Below, in pieces: positions 1-11,149 of a stretch of 64,000 nucleotides of DNA. A model generated the notes under the pieces. It was not told the DNA's origin. It saw nothing but the letters and a program-made list of their open reading frames with translations, and made no database searches. The position numbers and the translations under genes were made by a program. Within the stretch, counting starts at the first letter, position 1, and each line of letters opens with the position of its first letter. Source of the DNA: Gnetum montanum (Eukaryota > Streptophyta > Gnetopsida > Gnetales > Gnetaceae); assembly GCA_015680685.1 (NCBI GenBank), contig MNCI01003851.1, positions 609,211 to 673,210 of the forward strand. The letters run 5' to 3'.

Positions 1-240
1 GTAATCACAACAGAGATGTAGTGTTTCATCCTCCTTGGTGACAAACAACATTGGTGCCCCATAAGGGGATTTTGAGGGAGGAATGTATCCTTTGGACATT
101 AAGCTCTAAAGTTGCTTCTTCAATTCCTCCAATTCTGGTCCTATTAATTGATATGGTATTTGAATAGGTGGCTTAGTACTTGGCTATAATTCTATTTTAT
201 GATCTATGATCCTTCAAGGTGGTAGACTTCCTAGTAACTT
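1..240 (-). pseudogene. Reverse transcriptase N-terminus (Ty3/gypsy), partial
   Basis: Minus-strand translation gives the start of a Ty3/gypsy reverse transcriptase. A leader with ELEELKKQ is followed by a [16 protein letters not shown] block and then a CCDY-like end at the window edge. In intact relatives these segments lead into the polymerase palm. At least one in-frame stop (TAG) lies between the leader and the SKSPYGAP block. The catalytic YxDD box would lie left of base 1 and is not in the window. It continues the retropepsin pseudogene to its right. Confidence 0.85.
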
Positions 241-273
241 AGGTGGCATCACGTCTTTAAAACTATCTAGCAC

Positions 274-882
274 CTATGCTATGTGGGGGTCAAGGTTTGT
301 TTGAGATCCACAAGCCTCAAAAGGATCACCTATTTGCATAGCTAGCAGAAATTTTCTTGTGGGATACTTGGCCAAATGTTTCATCACCATTGGTGATACA
401 ATCTGGGGGCTAGAGCCCTCATACTTTCCAATTTGTGCTTCATGAGTTTGAACTAGGCAAGGTGAGCTTTCATGTGAAATGGAGATAAGGTTTAAGTGTG
501 AAGCTGTAAAAACTTTGGCCTTGCGTAAGAATTCTTGCCCCAATATAACCTTGAAGAAGTTCATATCTAGAATTGAAAAATCTAGAACCCCTTGCCATGA
601 GCCCACTTAAACTAGGATACTTTAACACACTGTGATGCACTGAAGAGGTTTGAACTTGGCAAGTTTGCAGGAGGCTTGGATTGGTTCTATTTTTTGCTAC
701 AAGTCTCTTACCAAGGTTGGAACCATGTAATTGTGGTTGGCCCCATTATCAATGAGGGCACTTATCTGACTTGAGCTCATAGTGATTGGGGTCAATTGAG
801 CCTGATGTAAATTATCTAGAGTAGTATTTTGGGAGTTTCTAGCTCCTAACCTTTGTGTAACCATGTTAGAAAACTCCATCAT
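274..882 (-). pseudogene. Retropepsin (aspartic protease) of chromovirus-like element
   Basis: Two open pieces, 697-882 and 274-606, carry the two halves of a retroviral-type aspartic protease that would cut the Gag-Pol polyprotein. The first ends in ALIDNGANHNYM, where the family has DSGA, so the active-site serine is replaced by asparagine. The second carries the flap-side block DMNFFKVILGQEFL, matching the usual D-x-x-LG-x-xFL pattern. A stop or shift separates the pieces. The protein would have joined gag upstream and reverse transcriptase downstream in one polyprotein. Confidence 0.8.
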
Positions 883-899
883 AACAGTGAGTCTTTGTT

Positions 900-2300
900 A
901 TTCTTTAGAAGTGCTTCCATCTGTAATTTGAAGGCATGGGTTAGGATGATAGTCAAGAGCCATCAGTTGTTTCCCTAGAGCTTGCCCTTGCCTATTTTCG
1001 ATCCTTCCTAAGCTCAATGGAAAATTTCTCACTAGGTGATTTCCTTGACACAAGAAGCATTAAATTGGCTCCTTAAAAGGATCTACTGAAAATTGTTTCT
1101 TCTTGTCCCCAGGTTGCCACTTGTTCCCTATATCTTTACATTTTTGTTAGAATCCTTGGTTTCTTGGAGGAGCATCCATAAGGCAATTACCTTTTTGAAT
1201 TGATTTGAATGTGTTTCCACCTTTAATGGAACCTATATCTATTTTTTGAGAGTGGGAGGACATGACATACTTTCCCTTCCCATGCTTAGCCTTGTTTGGC
1301 TTGGCTGCTTTGAAGTCCAAAAAAGTGCTAGCAACAGCAATAGCCTCCACGAGTGTGTCAATGCCTCTTCAATGTAGTTCTATTTACACCCATAGCTATA
1401 ACCCATTTACAAACTTAAAGAAGCAATCCAAATCTCCCATATTGGAAATCAACAACATGAGCTCTTCGAAGCTATTGATATAATCTTCAAGCTTCCTTAA
1501 ATGTTTTAGGGACTCCAACTTAGTTCTAGCTAATCACTCAAAGTTCCTTGTATGAAACTATTTAATTAGTGCTGCCTTAAATCTATCCTAAGTCTCTACC
1601 TTTTCTATAAGAGTACCCTTTTCCTGAGCACGAAGGAGGCTAAGCCACCATAGCTTAGCACTTTCCATGAGATGTTGAGATGCTGTGGAGACCTTTTGGG
1701 CTATAGGAACACCCCCGATATTCATGTACATCTCCACATTATGGAGGAAGGCATCAATTTTAGCATCACTCCTCTTGCCATCATAAGAACTCAGTTCTCT
1801 AGCTTTGATACAAGCCATCAATACTAGCTCTTCTACCAAGCATCCTGCCAAGGAGGATTTCATGATGGCATTTTCAGTTTTCAAATTAGATAGCTCCTGA
1901 TTTACCCCCACTAGGCATCCTCCAAAATTTTCACTCATTCAATTATGTCCTCAACTAGAGATGCTTTTGTTTGTGCCTCCTCCAAGGATCCAAATAGATC
2001 CTTGTAGAGGTTGAGCATGTGATCTAGATAACCTTTTAGGATCGAAACCTTACCCTATGCAACTTTAACCCTATCCTTGGAGCGAAGATCCATCTTGTCT
2101 TGTGGTAAATCAATGTCTTTAAGAATGTGAAGGATCACATCTGCATTTTCTGGTCCAGGGTAGGCTAAGGCCTCATCAATTGCTTTACCATGGTTCCATA
2201 AGGTTTGAAACTTAGTCTCATCTTGACTAAGTTCTGTCTTAACCTCAATCTCTAGGTTTGCTTGATCTTCTACCATATCACTAGGTTCACCAGGCTCCAT
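900..2300 (-). pseudogene. Gag of chromovirus-like element, with degenerate zinc knuckle
   Basis: Gag is the structural protein that packages the element's RNA. The N-terminal piece (2055-2300) begins at an ATG and is acidic. The capsid-like core (1588-1938) holds KIDAFLHNVEMYM and MESAKLWW, hallmarks of the retrotransposon gag domain. A basic linker lies at 1147-1350. A zinc knuckle at 1021-1059 reads CFLCQGNHLVRNF; the family form is C-x2-C-x3-H-x4-C, so its last cysteine is now phenylalanine. The pieces are separated by stops and shifts. Antisense open frames over this region are shadows. Confidence 0.8.
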
Positions 2301-3280
2301 GTTGCCAAAGAGAGAACTTTAGCACAAGGCCACCCTCAAAGGAAGAGTGGCTAGTAGAAGTTGAAAATGGAAACCTCACAAACTACAAACCCTCTCAAGT
2401 CTTTATCGAGAAAGTTTTACTAGCAAACCAAACTGTGACCATCTGTAACAACGTTGTCTCTAAGAATGTTGTTCGGCATCTTAGGAGTTTCCAAGCAGAT
2501 TTTGAATCAAGATAAAACTCAAGAGGAATACGCCTCAACAATTAACAATCCTGAAACACATGCCAACAAATAATGTATTAGTGTTAGCATGTCTCCTGAG
2601 TGGTGTTTCAAATTCAATATTCACGATATACTAACAAGTTAGATAGCACTCCCTTGCTTCACTCAAGTGGACACCATGAGGACTACTAGCTGAACCCTCT
2701 AGATTCATCACCATGTGCTGGTAGTTGGTGTCGTGCTCTTACGAGCACACACAAAATTCCATAGCACATCCCATGACACACCTAGTTAAACACCCCAACG
2801 TAGAGTTGAACTACAAAACCCTCTGAGGCAAGGTCCTACTGAGTGGGGTAATGAGGTAGGTTGTAGCCTTCTCTTACTAATGCATGGAATTTCCATGCTA
2901 GTATGGTTTCAAAGACATAAGGAGAGGAGGACTCCTTGGGCCCCCACAGCCCTCGAACTATGGGAGAGGTAGCAAACCACCACCAATCCTACTACCTCTT
3001 TCACATTTTTTCTAAGTACCTTTTTGGGCATGGATGAAATTGAAATTTATAGACCAAAGCTAAGAAAGGATACAATAATTCATGATTAGTTGCCTAATTT
3101 GGATAGGGAAATTACTTGTTGCAGTCATTTAGAAGGTAGGGTAGAGTTGAAATTTAGTATACAAAATTCAGGAAGTTGCGGAGGGAAGAACAACTTAGGT
3201 GACTAAAGTTCTATCTACAGGATCATCGGCTAAGAAATGAGGCATAAGATGAATTTCATTTTTCTAATTTGTCTTCCTTC

Positions 3281-3311
3281 TTTATTATTATTATTATCAT
3301 TATCATTATCA
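3281..3311. repeat. TTA/TCATTA microsatellite
   Basis: A run of TTA triplets passes into TCATTA hexamers over about 30 bases. It is a simple-sequence repeat with no apparent function. Confidence 0.85.
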
Positions 3312-4621
3312 AGAAATGAAGACTTAGCTTTAGCCATATGCATGGTTGTGGATCAGAGCAGGGATCATATGAATTTGGCTAGAAAATGTCGACCATTGAA
3401 CAATCAATTACTTTTCAGCCTATTACATCATGATGTTTTTACATGCTTTACACTTTTATTCTCACATGTTATGTAGAATTTTCTATTCCACATAATCTTG
3501 CTTTCCCATGTAGTTTGTACAATTCTAAACACTCTACACTTCAATCATTGTGGCTTGTATTCGACTTTCGGGTATGCTATTTAACATTGTGGACTAACTT
3601 TACTTTGACTTTTGTGAGATTTGTAAGCTTCATCGATTTGTTACCTTTTTAGGTCTGATTTCTAAGGTTATCTGTTGTTTTTAAAAAGGAACCTGAAAGT
3701 TATTGTATTAAGAAAAAATCAAGATTTAAAATATCCTAGGAAAACATTTAGGTCACTTGCTACATTAGATATACAAAACAAAATTGCCATGATTGTGGCA
3801 ATCAAATTGCAAAGTATAGGCCAAAAAACATTTTTATGAAATGAACTAAAAGTAATTGAGATAGAGACAAGCGAAATTTGGCAAAAGGATAGTAGGAGGT
3901 GAAGCCGAGAAAAATAATTATATAGTTAGGACATCACAATTGTTCTAACTTGTCTATGTGAAGATTTAGGAAAAGGTAGTTAGATCAAGTATGTCTCCTT
4001 CCCATTGGTTAGTAGGTTGAAGCTTGTAGTATCCATCATACATAGGAGCATCATCTAGGCATAGCACAATGACCAACTAATCCTCTAAAAAGGTGAGCCT
4101 AGGTAAAGCTTTAGTGGGTTAAGATGCATGATAAAAACCAAAAGGTTAAACGATGCCATCAATGATCTAAAATTACTTATTGTATGTGTTCATCTAATGG
4201 TGCTTTAGAGCATTTTCCTTCAAAGATTCATGAAATTGGAAAGACTAATGCAAAAGGAGAGTATTCAAGCTAGATGCACAAGAGGTAGTGGTAATAGGAT
4301 CTACTATAGATTAGGTAGTAGTAGAAGAAGGTTGGAAGGTTGAGGCTTAGGGATATGGGATTATTGCAAGGTGAGTGCAATGGGTCATTGTCATTGCACA
4401 TGTTGATGAGGGAGCAAATGATGAATTGAATTAATTATGTATCTTTAGTCATCAACTTGATGATGTCCTAGAAAAGACAAAGAGTATAGATTTGTGCAAG
4501 GACATTATGTCAAGGTTTGGGAAGTGCATTATAGGAGTCTATAATGGGTGATTGAACATGTGCAAGTGATGAGATAAGGAAAGTATAGAGGATGGGATAA
4601 GACTAAAGCTCATGTCTATTA

Positions 4622-4880
4622 TAAGTCTAACCATGTGAGCCTAGTAGGAGTTGGTGGCATGTTTCTTAACTAGTCTCAATGGAGAAGTGGCTATGTTCAT
4701 GGGATGACATCTCTTGCTACTAGACCTAGACTCAACATCAATATTTAGTATATGGTCATTATGCTTTTCAGTGAAGGTATGGTCGACCTTCAAGATGTAT
4801 ACATTGAGCACTCATCCCTCCTCTTCATGGCTATGGACTTCAAGAATGCCCTTGTGTTCACAAATGAGAAGTGTGTATGA
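4622..4880 (+). other. Decayed open frame, unknown
   Basis: One plus-strand frame stays open across about 86 codons apart from two TAG codons. It contains the stretches SLVGVGGMF, MVIMLFSEGMVDL and LLFMAMDFKNALVF. The pattern of TAG-only interruption matches decayed coding sequence elsewhere in the window, so this may be a fossil coding fragment, perhaps of a retroelement. No family is recognised and the signal is weak. Confidence 0.25.
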
Positions 4881-4895
4881 CAACAAGTATGGTTA

Positions 4896-5028
4896 ATCAC
4901 ATCTAGAAAGAAGCAAGTTGATTGATAAAACAAAGATTCCACAAGACCTAAAGGTACCCATCACATCTAGAAAGAAGGCTAGCAAGTTGATTACGAAAAC
5001 AAAGGTTTCACAAGACCTAAAGGTACCC
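4896..5028. repeat. Tandem duplication, unit about 64-69 bp
   Basis: Two adjacent copies start at 4896 and 4960, both beginning ATCACATCTAGAAAGAAG and ending in AAGGTACCC. The second copy has a small insertion (GCT). It looks like a local duplication in non-coding sequence. Confidence 0.85.
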
Positions 5029-6318
5029 TTAGTGAGTTAGTTAGATAACTAATAGAAAACATACTCACACATGATACAAGCACTCAACTTTCAAGCCTTG
5101 TATAGATCCACCATGACTGTTCATCATACCCATACGAATGACTAACAAACTTTCCCTTAAGTTAAACAAAAAATGAGATAGAGATTGTCACAAAATTATG
5201 GATGTTACTTAACTAATTGACTAATTAACTTAAGTGGCTCATTAAATAATTTATTCAAGTTATTTAGGACAAGATAGCAAACTAAACATACATCAAAAAG
5301 ACTAAAAATTATATAACTTCAAAATTTTTCATACTGTAAGTCTTTAATGTTATTCTAGGTAGTGATGGATCCTATGGTGGATTAGCACCTTGTTCATTCA
5401 TGAGAAAATAATTGAGGATGGTCTGGTACTTCTCTATATCCATTCGTAGATCATCAATGGTCCAAGTCAAATAAGCAAGATTAGAAATTATATGAATTTA
5501 TAAAAAACATGATAGATTTGAGAACATTTTATTTACTTGAATAAATCAACTAGAAAACAATACTCATTCCACCTCAAATGCTATAACTTTCTCTTTTAAT
5601 TCTTAATAATCCATCATTTGTTTAGCTAGATCCTTTGTAGTGTAACATTACCTAGTGTATTGGCTTTGGAGGATTACTAGCTTTGCATTTGCTATTGTAG
5701 GTTTTTCTTTATCTCACCATGCAACTTGAATAAACATATTTTGATGTTTAGTAAATGTTTTAATGTAAGAATTATTTTGGGGCTAAAATTTTTTGTTTGT
5801 TTTATTTTAGGGATGCTACAATATCTAGGCTCATTGTGATGGAGCCTACATACTTCTTTCATGTTGATGAAATAAGCATCCTAGAAAATTACCGTAGGAA
5901 GACAAGATCAATTTTAAAAAAGTTCCTTTTCGATGACAACACACTAATGTCACTTGTAACACCCCTAGGATTTTTAGCAAGAGTAGTATTTTTATCTTTT
6001 AACTTTACATTAGCTTTGTAGTTTGAACTTGGCTTAATAAAGGGACTTGCACTTTTGATTTATCCATAGTATGTAATATTTTTTCATTGTTTAGAATTTT
6101 GGCATGAGACTTAATAATTGGTATAACTGTACTTTGATTTTTTTCTAATGAGTCTCACTTCTTTATGATGATGCTTGACATCAGAATGTATAAATACATA
6201 ATCATTATCTTTAGTGGCATGAGATTTTATATTTCTTTATATTTTGATTATCATCTTATGATGCTAACCTTAATGTCTCTAGAATGGATAGGATGATTGG
6301 ATTTGGGCCTTGATAATG

Positions 6319-6400
6319 ATGATGTTTATCTTTATCTTGGCTAAAGATGATGTTTATANTATGATGTTTATCTTTATCTTGGCTAAAGATGATGTTTATA
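6319..6400. other. Single unknown base flanked by an exact 40-bp duplication (probable unmerged contig join)
   Basis: The same 40 bases occur at 6319-6358 and 6361-6400, separated by one unknown base (6359) and one T. An exact repeat on either side of an unknown base is what results when two contigs that overlap by 40 bases are joined without merging. The duplication is therefore probably not in the genome. Confidence 0.8.
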
Positions 6401-6493
6401 TATATCTCAAATCTATTACATTTAATTAGTCTCACGTTAGAACTTTCTAAAAGTCATGTACGGGAATGTGTAATTTGGCCTTTATAAGCAAAT

Positions 6494-6560
6494 TGATGAA
6501 GTTTCATGGTTTGGCCTACTTCATTAATGTAGGATAAACTTCCAGCCTAGCCATAGCAAT
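6494..6560 (+). repeat. Truncated LTR start fragment
   Basis: The sequence TGATGAAGTTTCATGGTTTG resembles the start of the LTR at 17331 (TGATGAAGCATCATGGTTTG). Similarity fades after roughly 40-60 bp. It is probably the remnant of the 5' LTR, joined to the protease region by a deletion that removed the rest of the LTR, the leader and gag. Confidence 0.5.
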
Positions 6561-6649
6561 GTAATGCTACTAAGGTTGTTAACTTACAACTGGTTCCTCA
6601 GCCAAGAGGTTCAGAAGTAGACCTTGGAAATGACCATTTTTTAGAAGTA

Positions 6650-7200
6650 ATAGTCCTACAAAGCCCTCATTGACTCATGTGGCTAGTTGTCCTATGTCTT
6701 CTTCATCCTCTGCATCTATTCCTTTGGAGAACCCTTTAAGAAAAATTCCTCCAAAGATCAACACAATCATTTTAACCCATGTTGTATCCAATTGCATCAA
6801 GGCTGGTAACCTTCCTAGGAAAAGAGCTTATCTTGGAGGTCCCCTCGTCTACTTGTACATTAGTGGAAATGAGCCATGCAAGGCTCTTCTTGATTTAGGT
6901 TCTAGTGTTAATATGATTTCTCACAAAATATACAAAGCTTAGAACCTACCTCCTCTTAAGAAGAGCAACATTCATTTAAAATTGGTAGATTAGTCCATCA
7001 CTGTTCCCTTGGGACTGGTGGAGGATATTGTGACTACTGTCTATGGATGGTTCTATCCTACTAATTTCTTGGTAATTAATGCATGAATGTGCATTAGGGA
7101 CGTCTCCTTGGAGATTTCCAAGGAGAATGAATTTGAAAAAGTTAAGAAGAAGCAATTTCCATGCATCATGTACAACAATACAGGGTGCAATTGTGTGTAG
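6650..7200 (+). pseudogene. Retropepsin of the plus Tat/Athila-like element
   Basis: The open piece 6670-6942 ends with KALLDLGSSVNMISHKIY. This is the protease active-site block, in which the family has D-S-G-S; the serine is leucine here but the aspartate remains. Downstream, broken frames give VYGWFYPTNFLVI and a stretch with SLEISKENEFEKVKKK. The homologous piece in the minus copy lies at 32928-33350. Stops at the end of 6942 and within 6980-7200 show that it is dead. Confidence 0.8.
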
Positions 7201-7299
7201 AAACTCTAGTTTATAAAAAGTACATCAATCTCAGCATGTAGATACTATTTAGATGAGTTTGAAATTCAAAAGTGCCTATATGCAACACCCACAAAAGAG

Positions 7300-8400
7300 G
7301 TGGACATCCAGTGGTTGAGAACTAATCCTAAAAGTAGCTCAACCTTTTGCATGGAACTTACTAAGAGCTTAACACATGCATATGTTAAGGACATGGATGA
7401 ACTGTAGCAAGTTCATTGCCAACTCTCTGATGATGAACTTGATGATACCTATTAGGACAAGTTGGAGATCCATAAAAATTTCAAATAAGAGACCCTAGAG
7501 TTGAAAAATCTACTTGCCAGTATGAAATATGCATTTCTAAAAAATGGTAAGTTGGTGCTAATCAATGACAACCTTGCTCCTAAATAGAAGAAGATGCTAT
7601 TAAAAGTGGTCAACAAATGGCCAACAACCTTTACTTTGTCATATCCTAAACTCATTGGAATTGATCCTAGGATATGCTAGCATCACATCTATAGTAATCC
7701 ATCCATTAGGCTAAAGAGGTAGCCACGATGGTAGTTGAATCCCAAAATAAAGTAAATTGTTAAGGAGGAGATTGAAAAAATCCTTAAGGTAGGGTTCATC
7801 TATCCCATTGTAGATAATGAGTGGGTTAGTCCACTTGTAATTGTGCCAAGGAAAGGTGGTATGTGGCAGGTCTATATTGACTCCAGGCTATTGAACATGG
7901 CAATGTTCAAAGATCATTTCTTGTTGTCATTTGTGATTAGGAATTGAGCATCATATCTTAACATTGCTATTATAGATTTTTGCATGGTTATAGTGGCTAT
8001 AAATAAATTCAGATAGCATCAAAGGATTAGGACAAAACTATATTCACAAGTCCTTAGGAAACTTTTGCATATAGAAAGATGCCATTTGGTCTATGCAATG
8101 TCCTTCTAACTTTTCAATACCTGGTCCTCAGCATTTTTCAACATTATATCGGTAGCAAGATGGAGGTCTTCATGGATGACTTCTTCACCTATGGGACTAC
8201 ATTTGAGTAAGCCTTGGACCACCTTGACCAAGTGTTGAAAAGGTGTGTTGAAACCAATCTTTGGATCAAATGGAAAAAGGACCATTTGATGGTTGAAGAA
8301 GGCATTATGTTGGGGTATACAATTATCCAAGTAGGAATTTAGGTGGATCATAAAAAAGATTAGGATTATCCAAGGAATCACTTCACAATTGAAATTTGTA
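7300..8400 (+). pseudogene. Protease-RT linker and reverse transcriptase, plus element
   Basis: The linker (about 7440-7680) reads LASMKYAFLKNGKLVLIND and ends near PKLIGIDPRIC, matching the Athila/Tat pre-RT segment. RT begins near 7740 with KEEIEKILKVGFIYPIVD and SPLVIVPRKGG. Later pieces keep the thumb-side block KGHLMVEEG-like sequence around 8280-8320. The palm is shifted and stopped, and no intact YxDD box is visible. The frame reaches the unknown base at 8401, where the sequence turns to the opposite strand. Confidence 0.8.
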
Positions 8401-8401
8401 N

Positions 8402-8764
8402 TTGTTGTCCCATTGTAACCAATACAAGCAACCACATTCTTAGTTCCTTTTTGATCTACCATTGTAAGATCAAATTCATGCAATATCACCAACTATTATA
8501 TGACACAAGGACTCACCATTGACTTATTTACAAGGAAGAAAATGGCATTATTGTCCATGTGCACAAACACCTTGTATCTAAGCACATAGTTCTTGAACTT
8601 ATCCAAGGCATACACCACTACCATTAGCTCTTTTTCTAGTGTGGTGTAGTTGATCTCTACACCCACAATGCTTTGGCTTACATAGTGGATGTAATAATGA
8701 AATTTTTGATCATCTAGATACATAAGCACAACTTCCAAGACATGGTTCGATGCATCCATCATGA
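8402..8764 (-). pseudogene. RNase H domain of the plus element, lying in reverse orientation
   Basis: On the minus strand this gives a Ty3/gypsy RNase H: MMDASNHVLEVVLMYLDDQ, then NYTTLEKELMVVVYALDKF, then VFVHMDNNA, ending in EFDLTMVDQKGTKNVVAC. All are standard RNase H and post-RNase H motifs. Its neighbours on both sides, RT to the left and the pre-integrase linker to the right, are on the plus strand. The segment is bounded exactly by single unknown bases at 8401 and 8765. If it is flipped, both borders come into frame with their neighbours. This points to a contig placed backwards, not to a biological inversion. Confidence 0.85.
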
Positions 8765-8765
8765 N

Positions 8766-10045
8766 GAATTTCCTAATGAACTCCTCTTTATTATTGTAAT
8801 AAATAGACAAGTTCCTAATGAACCTAAGTGGTACAATGAAATCCTCTCTTATCTTCTTACTCAGGAGATGCCACAATAGTAAGACCACAAGGAGAAATAG
8901 TAGTTTCTTCATCAGGACAAATGCTTCATGGAAATTAACAGATACCTTTACAAGGTGTGTGCTTATGGCTTGGTTTATTGGTGTGTTCCTAATGCTGATC
9001 AACTATGCATTCTCCAAGATGCTCATGAGGACTCTTGTGGGGGCCACTATGCAGGGAGATGCATGATCATTAAGATCTTGATAGTAGGGTATTATTGGCC
9101 AATAATCTTCAGGGACATCCACTAATTCGTCCACTCTCATGAATGCTGCCAACATGATGGTCGGATGACCATTCAAATGAAGGGACCTTAGTAGTGGGTC
9201 TAACCATTAGAACCCTTTAACATTTGGGGCATAGAATGCATGAGTTCCATCATGCCTAAGTTGAATGAAAAGGCATACATAGTAGTTGTTGTTGACTATT
9301 GTACGAAATGGGCAAAAGCAATAGCTATCACTGACTATACATAATGTACTACTACTTGGTTTGTACAAAAAAATGTTGTAAATACATTTGGTATGCCATG
9401 TGCACTAATTTATAATAATGTGCTTATTTTATAGGCACTACCTTTCGGAAGCTCATGCAACACTTGGGGATAAATTAACAACAACTTACCTCCCCCAACC
9501 CAATGGTCAAGTAGAGGTTACCAATAGGGAGATCACTAAGATCCTAACCAGAATACTTAGAAAATATAGAAGAGATTTAAGTATAAAACTAATGATGCCC
9601 TTTGGGTTTATTGTTCAACATGGAAACTCCCTATAGGCTACTCTCCCTATGAGCTAGTGCATGGAAAATTGCCAACTCTTCAATTCAATTTGAGTTGCAC
9701 ACACTTTCAACAACTTGTGACCTTGATCTTGACTATATCCTAGCTTAGAAAGAAATATTGATCAACCTCAATGTTGTAGATGAGAATAATTTTGTGCCCT
9801 TTTCCTTGATTGAAGTGCATAAGGCATTCAACAAAAAATGCCATGACCTTAAAATAAGAAAAGTCAAATTTCAACCTAGAGATAAGGTCCTTTACTGGAA
9901 CCCCATACATGTCCCTCAAAAGAATAAGCTCCAAAAATTATGGGAAGGTCATTACATCATTTATGAAACCTTTCCTTCTAGGGCCATGTTGATCTACAAA
10001 CTTGAGAGCCTAAACAAAAAGTCATTGGTCAACATGCCATAACTC
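8766..10045 (+). pseudogene. Integrase of the plus Tat/Athila-like element
   Basis: Integrase inserts the element's cDNA into the genome. The pre-integrase linker starts at 8766 (EFPNELL, WYNEILSYLLTQEMP). The HHCC zinc-binding region follows with LQDAHEDSCGGHYAGR and GYYWP, then HECCQHDG. In the DDE core the first aspartate is glutamate (WGIECM), the second position reads YNN where an aspartate is expected, and the glutamate survives in PNGQVEVTNREI. The C-terminal part (9758-10042) holds DKVLYWNP and LWEGHYIIYE. Several stops and shifts interrupt it, and two catalytic residues are lost. Confidence 0.85.
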
Positions 10046-11148
10046 AAACCTTTCCATGAGCCCAAGTAAGCTAGTGAAAGAAACACTTCATCAGATGGAT
10101 AGCCTCACTTAATTTTTTAGATATTCTCCTTCCAACTTAATCATGGGGGAGAAGGCCATTTATTCTAATCATTAAAGTGGCTTCTCAGTTTTTCTACCTT
10201 TTTGTTTTATACTTCGTTGATTTTTACACTTTTTGTTTTACATAGTATTCAGTTTTACAATTTTTTGTTTTACAACATTGTTAGTACATTTTATTTCTTT
10301 TATATTTTCCAATTTCCTTAATATTTTACTTTATTTTGGTATTTTTTCTTCTTATTTTCTAATAAAAGTGCTTTATTACCAATAGGATGCAGTGATGCTG
10401 TAGTTGTTGCTAATGGTTTTTTGTACTTAATGGTTTTGATTACTCATGTTTGGTTTTTATTTTTGAATTTTGATGACTAATGACTAAGACAAAGTTTCCT
10501 TTTCATGGAATAGGTAGTGAGTTCATGTCAACCATCTATTCACAAATTCTATGGTCTTCCTAGTTTTGGAAGTATGAGATCCTTTTTTTCCTTAATGAAA
10601 CTTTAATGAACTTGTGACCTTGGTAGTGTTCAAACTTGGGAAACATTCAAAGGTTTGAAAAGGGTGTGATTTCAAGGGGATTCAACGCTCTTTGTACCTT
10701 TCTACTTCCTTGAGTGCATGAGTGTTTTCATGGATTTATTAATGTTCCATGTTGACTAATAATAGAAAGTTAATAAGTCTTTGCATGGTGTGGTTCCCAT
10801 ATAAAAATTCATAAAAACATAAAATTCAAAAAAAAAAAACATCATGTAAATTCAAAGCACACCCCTTAGATGAAAATAATGGGCTACAAGAACTGGTTAT
10901 GGGGCTAAAAAGATATGTTACCCATGCGTGAAGGCCCCCTCTAACTAAGGCCCTTTCTCGCTTTCTGCTTCTCTTTTCTTTTTTAATAAGGAATGGTGAT
11001 TGATCTATGGGACCATTTTTGTGTTCAAGGGGGTGGTATGGTCTTAGAGTGATGATGTAATGTCATTGAAAGTGGTTGGTTTTGATCTTGACTAAGGTTG
11101 GACTTTATTGGGTCATTTAACCACAAAATTCACAAGTGATTTCATGTG
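10046..11148 (+). other. Post-integrase non-coding stretch, shared by both copies of the family
   Basis: After the integrase stop, a short translated tail with SFQLNHGGEGH is still recognisable; the minus copy has PFQLSHGGDGH at the same place. T-rich sequence follows (about 10180-10370). The part around 10430-11140 is recognisably similar to the minus copy at about 30240-30940, including GCAAAGACTTATTAAC-type sequence in one copy's complement. No gene is seen. It joins pol to the extra ORF and may act as an untranslated spacer or intron. Confidence 0.6.
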
Positions 11149-11149
11149 A

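Larger units (their letters stand above)
1..2320 (-). mobile_element. Chromovirus-like Ty3/gypsy element, 5' half, cut by window edge
   Basis: Reading leftwards on the minus strand, the order is gag N-terminus, gag core, zinc knuckle, retropepsin, then the start of reverse transcriptase, which runs off the window. This is the Ty3/gypsy order, and the motif wording resembles plant chromoviruses of the Tekay/Del type. All domains are broken by stops or shifts, so it is a dead copy. I could not place a 5' LTR or primer-binding site in the sequence right of 2,300. What is seen: the domain order and motifs. What is inferred: the chromovirus assignment, since no integrase or chromodomain is visible here. 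Confidence 0.85.
2321..6318. other. AT-rich stretch without a recognisable gene
   Basis: Nothing here matches a retroelement domain or a host gene that I recognise. The short open frames at 3237-3476, 3443-3652 and 5797-6021 are unsupported by motif or context. The stretch may include the 5' LTR and leader of the element to the left, but no clear TG...CA boundary or primer-binding site was found. A microsatellite, a small tandem duplication and one decayed frame inside it are listed separately. Confidence 0.6.

Noticed and set aside
3237-3476. 79-residue frame with a signal-peptide-like start
   Set aside because: The hydrophobic run comes from the TTA/TCATTA microsatellite; no homologue or context supports it.
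8402-8764. True biological inversion of RNase H within the element
   Set aside because: Borders coincide exactly with single unknown bases and flip back in frame, so misplacement of a contig is more likely; kept as a finding about assembly.
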